Of a stretch of 64,000 nt of DNA, positions 35,891 through 46,760 are shown piece by piece; the stretch's first letter is position 1, and every line of letters starts with the position of its first letter. The stretch comes from Amphibalanus amphitrite (lineage: Eukaryota; Arthropoda; Thecostraca; Balanomorpha; Balanidae): assembly GCF_019059575.1 (NCBI RefSeq), contig NW_024881857.1:248001-312000 (forward strand). The letters run 5' to 3'. A model generated the notes under the pieces. It was given only the letters and a program-made list of their open reading frames with translations. It had not been told where the DNA came from and ran no database searches. The position numbers were made by a program, and so were the translations under genes.

Positions 35891-38715
35891 ATGAGGATAT
35901 TGGTGGGAGTCAAGAGAGTGATTGATTATGCTGTCAAGGTAATAAAATCCTGCTCATTTGATATCACCTATGTTATAAAAATTGCCGTCCCGAAAACGGT
36001 CAATTTCTCAAAATCATCATCGGCTGAATTGCTTTGTTTGCTCATTCTTGTTGCATGCTGTACATTTTTGCTTTAGTTTCATTTAATACATTTTCATTTC
36101 ACATGTCTTTCCATCTTGTCATAATCACTACGTTTCCATGACACATCTAAATCGATTTAGCGGAGTTTCATGTGCGTTTTTCTCGGATAGGTACCATTCA
36201 CCTTATGCAATATGTAATGACTTGAGTGTATGTATTGTTTTAGCTAGCACGTAATCTTATATTTACATTTTTCAACAGTGTCTAGATGCTATGATTGAGC
36301 TAAACTGCTTTGCAAAATTGGCTTAACTTGTATCATGGAATTGTGACCAATGAGTAAAGGAGATATCTGCAAACCTCTGTCAGTAAATATCAATGATCCA
36401 GGGTCTGAAAGATAGATAGGCACTTCAGCATTTGCTCTGCAACCTACTTATGTATTACTTCAAACTGTTAAGCACTATTTTAACTGGTCAGTTGATTGCA
36501 AAGTTAGGTTTTACATGGTTATTACTTACCTGGTTTTACTTGGCTTACTGTCCTCTGCCCTTGTGCCAGTCCAAGGTAGGTAGCTTGTAGGCTAAGTGCT
36601 AACCCCCAAATAACCATTCCTTGTGCAGGTGCGGGTGCGGCCAGACAAGAAGGGGGTTGTCACTGATGGAGTCAAACACTCCATGAACCCTTTTGATGAA
36701 ATTGCTGTGGAGGAGGCCATCAGACTGAAGGAGAAAAAGATTGCCAAGGAAGTGGTGGCGCTCTCCATCGGACCCACCCAGGCTCAGGTGGGTGTGAGCC
36801 AGGAGTGGAGAATTGGAGATGATAGCTTAGTACTCTGCTAAATATCAACAATGACAGTATAGTATGAGGTAGGTGTTTCATATTTGGTAGGTACTTTTTG
36901 TAATGGGTATAAAGCATTATCAGCATTCGATAGTGAATTACAACACATGACATTTTACATAAATCCTAAGCATATGTTGAATGAAACCATTTGCCATCAG
37001 AACTATGCTTCAAAGCAAACTCTGCTTGTCTCTGGCATTTTCTTTTTTGTGTCAACTGTCATGGGGTGTGTCATAGCTTAAAGTTTTTTTTTTTGTATTT
37101 TACATGTCACTTCTTGCCTACTCAGTCATAGGCACTGAGGGACTATCAGTAAGTAAGAATCTGAACTCAGCATCTTTACCACTTATAGGGCTCTAATTTC
37201 GCTGAGATGTGAACACACACAGGCATCAATTTTAGCTCCTATGATGCTCTGAAGAGACCAATTTTACTGGATACACTAGATAAATCAGTTTGTGTGTTTC
37301 ATTCGCGGCACGGTGTAGCGACCGATTGGCCTAGTTTTGGCTGGCCTGTGCTCCAGGAGACGCTGCGGACCGCGCTGGCGATGGGCGCCGACTCCGCCAT
37401 CCACGTGGAGGTGCCGGCCGGGGAGCTGGAGCGCGTCCAGCCGCTGCATGTCAGCCGCATCATCTCCAAACTGGCCACCGAGGGCAAGTTCGACCTGGTC
37501 ATGGTCGGCAAACAGGCCATCGACGACGACTGCAACCAGACGGCGCAGATGACGGCCGCCATGCTGGACTGGCCGCAGGCCACGTTCGCCTCCAAGGTGG
37601 GCGCCGCAGGCTACTTTCGTTTGCAAGGTGACCATCGGGTGTAGTTAGCGTAGTTCGAGCGTAGCTTGCATCCGTATGAGTTTTAATGCGGACTGCCTTA
37701 GCTGCTTGCTCAGTGGACTTTATGTTCCTCGCTAATTTGTTTTTCTTTATATGACACCTTGGTTACAATCGTGATAATTCTGACGATTTTTTAGACGTGC
37801 TTTGTTGATTTGCTATCGTTTCCCAACCGAGCTGACAACCTGAATATTCGATCACGTCCTGCTGAGGATTAATGCGCAAAATGAACACACATAGGTATGG
37901 TGAAGGTAACAACGGCATGCTTGCGTTATACCGTGGCCGTGCGATGTGTTTTAGGGTGTCGGAGACCGTCCATACCTCCACACCAGCTCGTTCTGACTCC
38001 GACTCCCTCCACAGGTGGAGAAGGACGGCGACTACCTGAAGGTGACTCGCGAGATTGACGGCGGCCTGGAGACCATCAAGGTGGGCGTGCCGGCCGTCAT
38101 CTCGGCAGACCTGCGACTCAACGAGCCCCGCTACGCCACCTTGCCCAACATCATGGTGAGCGACCGACGGATTGGTCCGTACGCCGACACCGGGAACGGT
38201 ACCGGTAGACGCCGTACCACAGAATAGCTTAGCCGCTGAGGCTCGCTGGTGAAGCCTGGAGCCATCATGTAGGAAAGAATTGGTTGCGGGGCTGCGGGCA
38301 AAGAAAGCCGTTATTACTCATTATACATATTGTTCTCTTTTTAGTCACTTTGATGCTTTGTGATTTATCGACAAGTTATTGTCCTTATAATCCCTTTAAT
38401 ACGGAATCGCGTATTTTTATCTTGCATTTGGTTTTGCTTTTATCGGTAGAATGCTTGCGGTATGCCCTGAAACTCGCCACTCAACATTTTGTAAGCTGAC
38501 GAGATTGGACACTTTTTGCAATCTCCGATCTCTTCACCCTGCAGAAAGCGAAGAAGAAGCCGATCAAGAAGATGAAGGCGTCTGAGCTGGGTGTCGACCT
38601 GACGCCGACGATCGAGGTCATCTCCGTGGAGGATCCCCCGGTGCGCGCGGCGGGCATCAAGGTCGATGACGTCGATACGCTCATCGCCAAATTGAAGGAG
38701 GCCGGACGGGTCTGA
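35891..38715 (+). CDS. ETFB: Electron transfer flavoprotein subunit beta, complete
   Basis: Five exons, 35891-35938, 36629-36787, 37357-37596, 38015-38155 and 38545-38715, join in phase 0 throughout and give 252 residues (human ETFB has 255). With the alpha subunit it carries electrons in the mitochondrial matrix from acyl-CoA and other dehydrogenases to ETF-ubiquinone oxidoreductase. Diagnostic stretches are [10 protein letters not shown] at the N-terminus, [46 protein letters not shown], and the dehydrogenase-docking loop [16 protein letters not shown] followed by KAKKK, where lysines are methylated in mammals. VISVEDPP and VAAKLKE-like ends follow. The N-terminus starts at the conserved position, with no long presequence, as in the human protein. 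It is flanked on both sides by hAT-like elements (ending 35304, starting 39734). Confidence 0.97.
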
Positions 38716-39733
38716 GCGAAAAATGGTAAGTAACCACCACTGGTGACCAGAAGGTTGTGATGGTGCTGGCTTTTACTTGATTTATACTGGAATGTGTGCT
38801 GATGAAACTCTCTGACAGATATATGAGAAACTGAGTCCTACTGACTTGTTGGGGGATTATTATCTGTCATTTCTCTCCGGGAAAACGTAGCACGTGGGTA
38901 CCCGCTGTCCCACTGTAAGCTCGGAGCCGTGCGCTGATACCATTTCCCTGGTTTTCTCAGCTTATCGTCACAGCGACTCCAGTAGAGGCTACCGCGAGGC
39001 GGAGTCTCGCCCACCCAGCGATGGGTGTCTACAATGCAATGAATATGACCCGGGCCATACAGTGCTCAGCCGGCGTCCGGAGCTGTGAAAACTCCACCGA
39101 GGCTGCTCGGAGCGGGGTGTCATACAGGGGAGCATCGGGCCGATATGATACAGATGGGGATACTATAGCCGGCCCTCGGCAGTGTGGTGTCGACTCAGAC
39201 TCAGCGCCGGCCGGCGGGGCACGGCGACCTGCGGTGGACGGATCACAACCGCGGCGCTCCCGTCTCCTGCGATACACCGCTTGGGTGCCCCGAAATCGGT
39301 GCTGAGGATATTTGTATCACTGTATGCTTGATCATGCTGGTTTAGTTTCGGTTTTTAAAATATGGCAGAGGCGAATGTTGGTCAGGTAAACGAATAATAC
39401 ATGTGGCTCTTGGACTTAGTGCCCCATGGCGTTAACTATTCTTCGTACTCGGAAAACGACTGACGATGCATTCTGACGCAACCATGCGTAATTGCGTACT
39501 CGATTGACAAATACATCGACTAACAAGTAACAACGACTGACTGATACATACCAATGCCATCCGTGGTACAGTTAACTGACGCACAAACCGGGAAGCCGCG
39601 CAGTGGTCAATCCATTAGGCGTTATTTCATATAGGCCTTTGCCTGTCAGAGTATGGCGTTATAGGTCTTTGGAGGGCATGGCTCTTGCATCCTATACATA
39701 ATTAACCTTCAGAGCCCGACCACTAAATGACGC
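38716..39733. other. ETFB 3' flank, nothing further recognised
   Basis: This should contain the ETFB 3' UTR. ORFs at 39020-39305 have no recognisable domain. Confidence 0.4.
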
Positions 39734-41136
39734 CATGGGCGTAGGAAAGGCTGAAACATTGTGGGTGCATGGGTGCAGAAATCCAGCCATGGCCGGTGAA
39801 GCGGGGGGGGGGGGGGGCGACACCCGAGCGAAGGCTCGTTACGGGCTTTGAAGGTGTACCATGTCGAAAAGGTACCAACCGATAAGTGCATTTGGAAACA
39901 TTGACCCTCGCATGTGTACGGGGGTCGGATGAACCCCCCCCCCCATGGTTGTTCGCAAATAACTCGCGCAAAAAGCGGCCGATCGCGACGAAACTTTTAG
40001 TACCCTCGAGTTGATCAGTTTTACACCTACTCTAAAAATTTCATGACCCTGACCCAAAAGACCTTTGACCTCTGACCTGATTCTCGAGACCATGTTCGGC
40101 CGGAATCGCGATTTATGTCAGCTCACATTATCCGCGCGTTTCCAGTCTTTTTGTGATTGTAGACGTCCAAACATGTGAAATGATGTTCTTCCCATGCATC
40201 ACGGTGGGTGTGAAGATAACCTGAAGGTCAGGTCAGGTCATTGACCTTTGATGACCTCGGTTCACTTTTTCGAGTTTTACATGTTTCTAGGGTAGTTTAT
40301 AGGGCTGATTTCGAATTTAGCATCCATTTGAACGTTAACGAAGTAGTTTTAGTGCTTTCGTGACATGCTACGACGCCGTCAGTGGTAGTTGACACCTACT
40401 ATGGATAGCCGGTAGGACGCCTAATGGTTGACCTGACCTGACCTGACCCGATCTGGCCTAAATGCATGAAGAAATCATCTGTGATCAAAACTAACATCAG
40501 ATATTTGTGATCAGCACCCCGAAAAAAAAAAACGATAACAGCTTCACTTTACGCAGTACTAGCAGGTCCCGATTTTCCCGACTTTTGGAATATTGACCTG
40601 ACCTGGAAGGTCAACCAATGAAGTAGGACCTTAAAATTGGGTATCATCGGCTTCCTCTCGTCACGGGCAACACCCTCGTTTTTTTCCGCGAAGCTCTAGC
40701 TCGATCAGGGGCCGAACGGCAGGGGGTCCGACCGACCCCCTCACATTAGAAGCTGGAAAACGCTGCACACATTCGAGGGCTAATATTGTCAATATTGACT
40801 ACCGCAAAAAGTAAAAGCGGCCAACTTAGCCATTTTCGAAGATATCGGGCTAAAATTTTTGACAGTGGGTCATCGGTTCGGTATGTGTTCAATCACATGC
40901 TCCATTTCCCTTTTTTCAGCACTTTTGAAGACCATCACTGATCACAGTAGCAAATGCTTCGAAAGATGAATAGTAGGCAACAGATCCTGAATTTGCCGTG
41001 CTGCATGGGAAGTAGTGTTGATGAAAAAGGGGTTTTTGGTTCAGATTATTGTGGGTGCAGAATACATTGTCTGCACCCACTGGATAAATATTGTGGGTGC
41101 AGCTGCACCCTTGCACCCAAGGTTCCTACGCTTATG
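39734..41136. mobile_element. hAT-like element, 1.4 kb, perfect 8-bp TSD
   Basis: It begins CATGGGCGTAGGAAAGG and ends GGTTCCTACGCTTATG, inverted repeats, flanked by a perfect 8-bp duplication AATGACGC (39726-39733 and 41137-41144). A second tier of inverted phrases, TTGTGGGTGCA and TGCACCC, lies inside the ends. The terminal repeat is the same group as the element at 32571 (CATAGGCGTAGGAAC). The interior has G and C tracts, TGACCTGACC repeats and no transposase. A relic of part of its interior occurs at 46190-46545. Confidence 0.88.
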
Positions 41137-41375
41137 AATGACGCTAAGGTATGACGTCATCGCAAAACGCTAGCGCGCCGCGCTGCCAGCGCCAGCAGCA
41201 CACTAGCAGCATTCGCACTCAAATCTCTGTTCTCTTTGTACGTGGTTCTTGAGGGCTTCTGTTCCAAAGGCGATTCATCATAGATAACATCGCACGCAAC
41301 GTCATTCGAGTGACGTCAGGGGTATGCCTTAGCTCCCAGCGCGCTGCAGCGCGCGCAGCGTCGGGCGGTGAAACA

Positions 41376-41553
41376 GGGGTGCAGTCAAAGCCGTAAATAG
41401 GGGTGCAGTGTTTCACCGGTGATAGCAGCACGTGCTATTCTGCTGACGCCACACTTGTGGTAGTGTTGAGCAATGGGCTTGTTGACGTCTCCATGGAAGC
41501 CCAATTTGATACGTGCAAGCAACAGCAGCGTGCTGCTATCACCGGTGAAACAC
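41376..41553. repeat. Foldback structure with a perfect 25-bp inverted repeat
   Basis: The arms 41408-41432 (GTGTTTCACCGGTGATAGCA...) and 41529-41553 are perfect reverse complements over 25 bp. A third partial copy, GGTGAAACA, lies at about 41376. This is probably a small foldback element; no target duplication was seen. Confidence 0.65.
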
Positions 41554-41739
41554 CACCAGGGCCCTGAAATAGTCTCGTCAGACCGACCGAAAGGGCCTAA
41601 CCCAACAACAGCAAAAAAAAAAACAACAACAACAATGTGGTTTAGCGATAAATGTGATGTGTGTCAATACTAATAAATTCATCACTGATGCTCTTCAAGG
41701 ATGCCAGTTGCTAATTTTCTCAAAATTTCGTTCAGGATC

Positions 41740-41800
41740 AACTGTTCAATCAGCAACGCGTTGCAACCAGCAACGCGTTGCAATCAGCAACCTTGGTTGA
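41740..41800. repeat. Short tandem repeat on CAGCAACGCGTTGCAA
   Basis: Three adjacent copies or near-copies of CAGCAACGCGTTGCAAYCAG; each contains the palindrome TTGCAACGCGTTGCAA or part of it. The role is unknown. Confidence 0.6.
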
Positions 41801-42007
41801 TGCAGTCCTTGATCAAAAGGAGGGCTCAAACATTTTTTTGCAGTAGTTTAAGGGTCGGTAAGCATCAGCTGTTCGCCAAAGAAAATAATCGACACTCCTG
41901 ACGCAATTTAGAAGTTTGTAGCGCGGAACTTTTATATAAGGCAGATAAGGCAAAAAATTGTGTTCTTACCTTTCTAACTTCTAAGTTTATTTTTATTTTT
42001 GTTAGAA

Positions 42008-42190
42008 ATGAAGGAGTCAACGGTATTAAGTGTAGCTGCATCAATAGCGTTTGCCCTAGGAATTTTCGTGGGTTATGAGCTTAAAACTTGGAGGATTGAA
42101 TGGTTGAAAAGACGTCGAGAAAGGCTTGCCAAGAAGCTTGCGGCAACTCAGCAGCAAATAGATAATTTGTCAGAACGAGAGCGCTACTAG
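42008..42190 (+). CDS. MTLN: Mitoregulin-like membrane micropeptide, 60 aa
   Basis: A 60-residue ORF starts two bases after a splice acceptor (TTTTTGTTAG/AA-ATG). Residues 5-25 form one hydrophobic membrane segment (VLSVAASIAFALGIFVGYEL). A basic helical tail follows, containing WLKRRRERLAKKLAATQQQ, which matches the vertebrate mitoregulin tail pattern of W-x-K/R-R-R-L-x-x-K-L-A-A-T-Q-x-x-[LI]-D. Mitoregulin is a small inner-mitochondrial-membrane protein that supports fatty-acid oxidation and respiratory complexes; the same role here is inference from that similarity. The stop lies 12 bases before a GTAAGT donor (exon ends at 42202), so the transcript has a downstream exon. Confidence 0.75.
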   Translation: MKESTVLSVAASIAFALGIFVGYELKTWRIEWLKRRRERLAKKLAATQQQIDNLSERERY

Positions 42191-42555
42191 CATGTGGTAA
42201 AAGTAAGTATCAATACACATGGATCATTTTTCTTGGTTTCAGTGTTCTCAAAAGATTGCCATGCTGCGTGTGGCTCTCTAATCATTATGCAAGGCGAGGA
42301 TGCTAGACAAACAAAACAAAGCCCTAATAAAACGGGATCCATGTTCAGCTAATAAAGATCACTTTTTCCATGTGCAGGGGTACTGAACTGAATGGGCATT
42401 AAGTAGCATGCATTCTATTAAAATGGATCATTCAGAATCCAAATGAGTCTAATCCAAATGAGTCTCATTCAAATGAGAATCCAAATGAGTTTCTGATAAG
42501 TTGAACTGCTGCATGCAACCTCATGCAAAATGGTATTTTTCAGACATTGCAATTC

Positions 42556-42735
42556 ATGGCTGTAAGAGGAGTAGGAGGACTACTAACTGAAGCTGTTTCA
42601 TCATCATCTGCTGGGTGGATTTTATACAAGAAGTGGTGGCACGGGGCACCTGCTTCACCAGTGTATGATGGTGGTGAAATGCCAGCAACTGCAGACCTGC
42701 CCAAATGGAGCTCTATTGCACCAACATGGCAGTGA
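42556..42735 (+). CDS. Possible second small ORF in the mitoregulin transcript, 59 aa
   Basis: The next exon on the mitoregulin-like transcript begins after TTTTTCAG at 42543, and 12 bases in has an ATG opening a 59-codon frame (MAVRGVGGLLTEAV... then GWILYKKWWHG). I recognise no family. It may be plain 3' UTR, or a second peptide from a two-ORF transcript. AATAAA at 42928 would end the transcript. Confidence 0.3.
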   Translation: MAVRGVGGLLTEAVSSSSAGWILYKKWWHGAPASPVYDGGEMPATADLPKWSSIAPTWQ

Positions 42736-42927
42736 TATGACAAAGTTTTAGCATAGATACAAGGGTAGTATCTGCTTAACTTCAACTTGTGACAGGACAG
42801 CTGTGAGTGGTCAGACATCCATCATCAAGAGCCTGGAGTCATCATTGCTGAAACTGGACCTTAATTGTGTTGTTGCCCATCACAACAGTTGCTGTTTTTT
42901 ATAATTATAATTGGCTTCATCACTTGT

Positions 42928-42933
42928 AATAAA
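42928..42933 (+). terminator. Polyadenylation signal of the mitoregulin-like gene
   Basis: AATAAA about 190 bp after the downstream small ORF, the first good signal on the plus strand after 42008. Confidence 0.5.
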
Positions 42934-43237
42934 ATGGTCATTAATTCTGTTTCTAATTGCCCAGTGTGGAAAGATACCTTTCTGACTTGTGCTCAGAGCT
43001 CAGACAGCATTTTTGTGCAATATATGTTTTTTTTTGTCTCACACTCAGTGACTTATTGACTACTGGTTAGTGAAAATGTAAATGCATTGCTGTTGTAAGA
43101 ATAACTACGTTTCTGGCACTGCCTTATTGCTGGATGCTTGTGAATAGATAAGGAAAACTTCGGTTGTTTTCCTATGCCTTTTTCTGCATAGTTGATGCAT
43201 TGAAAAGTTAATTGATTTGAGTTCCAGCAGTATGACG

Positions 43238-43300
43238 TGGCCTAGTGTGTAAGGCCTCCGTCTCGTTACTCGATGGCAGCGAGTTCACGGCCGGGAGCTC
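43238..43300 (+). repeat. tRNA-derived SINE-like head
   Basis: An A-box-like TGGCCTAGTGTGTAAGG at 43238 is followed 43 bp later by a B-box-like GAGTTCACGGCC, the arrangement of an internal RNA polymerase III promoter. The B box departs from consensus and no cloverleaf forms, so this is a SINE candidate, not a tRNA gene. The 3' end was not delimited. Confidence 0.35.
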
Positions 43301-44655
43301 CACGTCCTTTGACCCACGTTCCTAGACCTAGTTCCTCGTTCCTACTTTCTAGCTAGCAAATGCTGAGAGAGGGCCACGCTCATAGAAAAAGCCACGCTAG
43401 GTCTTTGCCGCCATCTACCTGCGGTACATAATATTGATTCAAATTGTCACTGGTGAACCGGGTGCGGGCAAAGTGGGGTGGTGCCGTCCGTGGTGTCATT
43501 TGCAACGAGCGCTGCTTACCGGGGCACCCGGGCCCTCATAGCCACACATTCATCCATTCGGACAAAAATGTATATGTCTTCACTCTTCATCCTACCCCAA
43601 AGCATTGATATCAAAATGTTTTTATGGCACTTGAATGAAAAATATATTGACACTATCTGTAAGAACCTTGATTAAGAATCTTGATTGACTTATCCTGCAT
43701 AATTCGACAAGACTTTACACCGCTTTATTATCACTGATGACATAATCACAGTAATGCTAAATCACTAAAATGATTACTAACTAAGCACTAAAACTAGACA
43801 ACCAATTGTCGGGGATTGCAGGTAATTTCCATTTTCGCTACCCACATAATCCAGATAAGCGGAAACTGCTTTCAACCTGGGGAACCTTGGGAAGATCTGG
43901 ATGTGTGACTCAACAACTCACCGAGGTAAACCAAAGTGCATAGGTTTCTTTCCAAGGTTTGACTTTAATTCGGGCCATGGTGTCTTCATACGCAATATTG
44001 TTTGGTAATGCGAAGTGGGATAACCAAAGTAATGATGTAATCTAGTTAGGAGAAGTGCATGGTGTCTAAACGTTCTTCAGCTAAGCTCGTGTTGTGTGGA
44101 GTAAACTGCTGGGGCGAGAAGGACTGCATTTCACTTCCCCGATAACCCGTCGGCGCGCATGACAGGCTCTGCTTGCGTGAACTCCGTCTTCATTAATCTG
44201 TTTGTTGGAAACATGCATATCCGCCACGAAACTGGCACTTAGCGTCGGACGCCAGTGCGGCTCAAACTGAAACTGGGTCAGCACATCGCATCATTTGTCG
44301 CATGGAACGACACGCTGTCGCTATCCGGATGGCGGATACAATATGTACGATGGTCGAAGTAATTACGAGGTCTAAAACAATTCACAGCGTTCACGGTATA
44401 AATCTAGCGTTCAATGTGCGGAAAACTTATGGCACTTCATCATGTGTACCCTATTTTTTTTCTCTCTCTCTCTCACTCTCTCTTTCTCTAATTTGTTTGA
44501 ACATATATATGAAGTAATACACACGGACACGCAGTAAGATAAGCGCACATGTTAGGCATGGAGCTGACGCGGTTCTTTTACTATATATACGCATCAGGAG
44601 AGCAAGCACAACTTAGGTGCCGCGTGTGTCATTTCAAAGCTGCCTAGGCGACATA
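43301..44655. other. Non-coding
   Basis: No gene recognised. A TC-rich microsatellite lies at 44459-44490. Confidence 0.4.
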
Positions 44656-44817
44656 CCCCGCGTTCGATGTCTCTTCGCCGTCCGAGCTCGGACGGCGAAG
44701 ATTCTACGCCGTCCGGCCAATCACGTTCCATAACTGCAGCTGAGCCCCCGCTGACCTTGGACGGGATTGGCCGGACGACGTAGAATCTTCGTCGGCCGAG
44801 AGACATCGAACGCGGGG
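44656..44817. mobile_element. Foldback mini-element with long inverted arms, 162 bp
   Basis: The ends CCCCGCGTTCGATGTCTCT and its complement are perfect, and a second block (AGATTCTACG.CGTCCGGCC, complemented on the right) extends the pairing nearly to the centre. The left arm also holds its own perfect palindrome around CCGTCCGAGCTCGGACGG. The whole unit could fold into one long hairpin. I saw no clear target duplication. Confidence 0.75.
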
Positions 44818-45291
44818 GCAATCTTCCGCTCAAACACATGTGTACCCTATTCTTCTTGTGGAAGTCCATTCCATTGAAAAACTGACGACGGGTGCATTGC
44901 TTGGGGGCGGGGCATGGGAACTGTTCTGGGCATATGCTGGTAAAAGTTGCCGCTCTGATATCTTTTAGAGATAAAGTAGAAGCTAGAAAGAAGCAAAGGA
45001 GAGCCATTTGATGATGAAGGTGAATTGCGACATTATTGACACGAATTCAATTAAAAATTTATTAATAGGTTGGGTTGACCATATCCGACCAAATAAGTTT
45101 GCAACCATTGCTTTCATTTATTGCATTGCTGCATAGTTTCACCACTATCCAAAAACGCGCCAAAATTGCGCTCACGCGACGCAGTCTTTTTGCTACCGGG
45201 TTCACATAAACCGGTTTAACGTAAGACTTGCTGCCCGGCGAAAATTGCCGGAGTAACTGCCCCCTGCTCGGGTATGGCACTAGGCCGACCG

Positions 45292-45296
<5 letters not shown>

Positions 45297-45330
<34 letters not shown>
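45297..45330 (+). repeat. Poly(A) tract of about 34-36 bases
   Basis: An uninterrupted A run follows non-repetitive sequence ending in CCGACCGAGC. It may be the tail of a retroposed sequence; no source gene was recognised upstream. Confidence 0.6.
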
Positions 45331-45334
<4 letters not shown>

Positions 45335-45706
45335 TTACAAGATTCTTTTGTTGTTTGTGAGTATTTTTTTAGTTATATCATTTTGGTTGGATGCTTATAT
45401 TGAACTATAAAATATAAAGTCATTTTCTACCTGACAGACCTTTCAGCTTTCGACCGTTCAGCCGGTTTATATTGATATAGCTTTGCCACCTTTCAGCCCG
45501 CTGCTCATGGCGTTGATGCTGATAGGAAAGGATAGTAGCTTTTCTGTCTCTAGTGTACAGCAAATAAACCGCAATTGCCCGAAAGGTGAAGATCTTAAAA
45601 AAACTTAATTAGCAACGATAATTCGAGATTTTGTGTAATAATTTTTTTTTGGTGATAGAGTGCATATCATAGTGCACTAATTACAATGGGAGATGCTTGG
45701 GACGAT

Positions 45707-45846
45707 GGTGAAAACAGGGCGCCTGGGGCGATTTGATCAAGGTTCGTTAAATTTACACGTGATGTTTGGGATATAGAAGGCCCATGGAGTGGGAGAAGTT
45801 CCAAATGTCACGTGACTAGTATGCCCTCCGGCGCCCTGTTTTCACC
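45707..45846. mobile_element. Inverted-repeat mini-element, 140 bp
   Basis: Perfect 17-bp inverted ends, GGTGAAAACAGGGCGCC and its complement, enclose about 106 bp of non-coding sequence. A target duplication is not obvious, so its superfamily is left open. Confidence 0.7.
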
Positions 45847-46189
45847 GGCTTCCGATGCTTGAGCAGCATAGGTATCTAATCCAAATGACTTGTGACTGGA
45901 ACTCAAACTGGCTTCTTGGTGTCAGTTAAAAAAAACTTAAAAATACTGAAATTTTAATATGCATACCCAAAAACCAACTTTAATAAGTTTTCCCTGCATA
46001 AGCTTACAAGAGCTTATTCACGCACAATTGCGTCATGCGCCAGTTTAATATGACAAAGGAGAAGTTTTAATTTCAAGAAAATGCAGCCTGATTTATGCAA
46101 GAGTTTTAGTAAATGTGAAGATGAAGTCTGATTAGATAAAAAAAAAAAAACAGAAAGTGGCCACAATTCCAACACTATAGGTAACTCAG

Positions 46190-46545
46190 TAGTGGTTGAT
46201 ATCTACTATGGGTAGTAGCAGGACCCCTACCACTAGTTGACATGACCCGACCTGGCCTAAACACATGTAGACTTTATCTGTGCCCAAAATAAAATGAAAT
46301 TTGTAATCAGCACCCAGAAAAAACCCTTCAACAACCTCACTATGAAGCTCTGACAGTTCCCGATATTTCTGACTTGTGGGTCATTGACCTGACCTGAAAG
46401 GTCAACCAATGACCAAGGACCTCAAAACTGAGCATTATCGGCTTCCTCTCATCACGGGCAAGATGCTGGTATTTTCTGCAAAGCTCTAGCTCGATCAGGG
46501 GCCAAATGGCAAGCGGGGTCCAATGGACCTTAAACACCATTATGG
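46190..46545. repeat. Relic of the 39.7-kb hAT-like element interior
   Basis: This stretch runs parallel to 40380-40740: GGTTGATATCTACTATGGGTAG, TGACCCGACCTGGCCTAAA, AATCAGCACCC.GAAAAAA, TTGACCTGACCTG.AAGGTC and GCTCTAGCTCGATCAGGGGC appear in the same order with mismatches. Terminal repeats are not present, so it is an internal fragment or a truncated copy. Confidence 0.8.
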
Positions 46546-46760
46546 GCGAAGGCTAAATAATACATAGGTACTTAAACACATACTGTGATGCTTATATAAG
46601 CATGGATGTGGCACTTATCATTTAAGTGTGTTTTTGTTGGGTTTCAGGGAAAAACATAAACATGTAGCAACTAGGTTTCCCTTACCATCATCCATCTTTT
46701 TTTGTTCACAGGAGTGAAGTTTTGGGAAGAAGCCAAAAGCAACTAGTTATTCTAGAAAAC

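Noticed and set aside
37285..37635. Minus-strand and third-frame ORFs over ETFB exon 3
   Set aside because: Shadows of the ETFB exon; low-complexity translations.
43238..43300. A tRNA gene on the plus strand
   Set aside because: The B box is poor and no cloverleaf can be folded; kept only as a SINE candidate.
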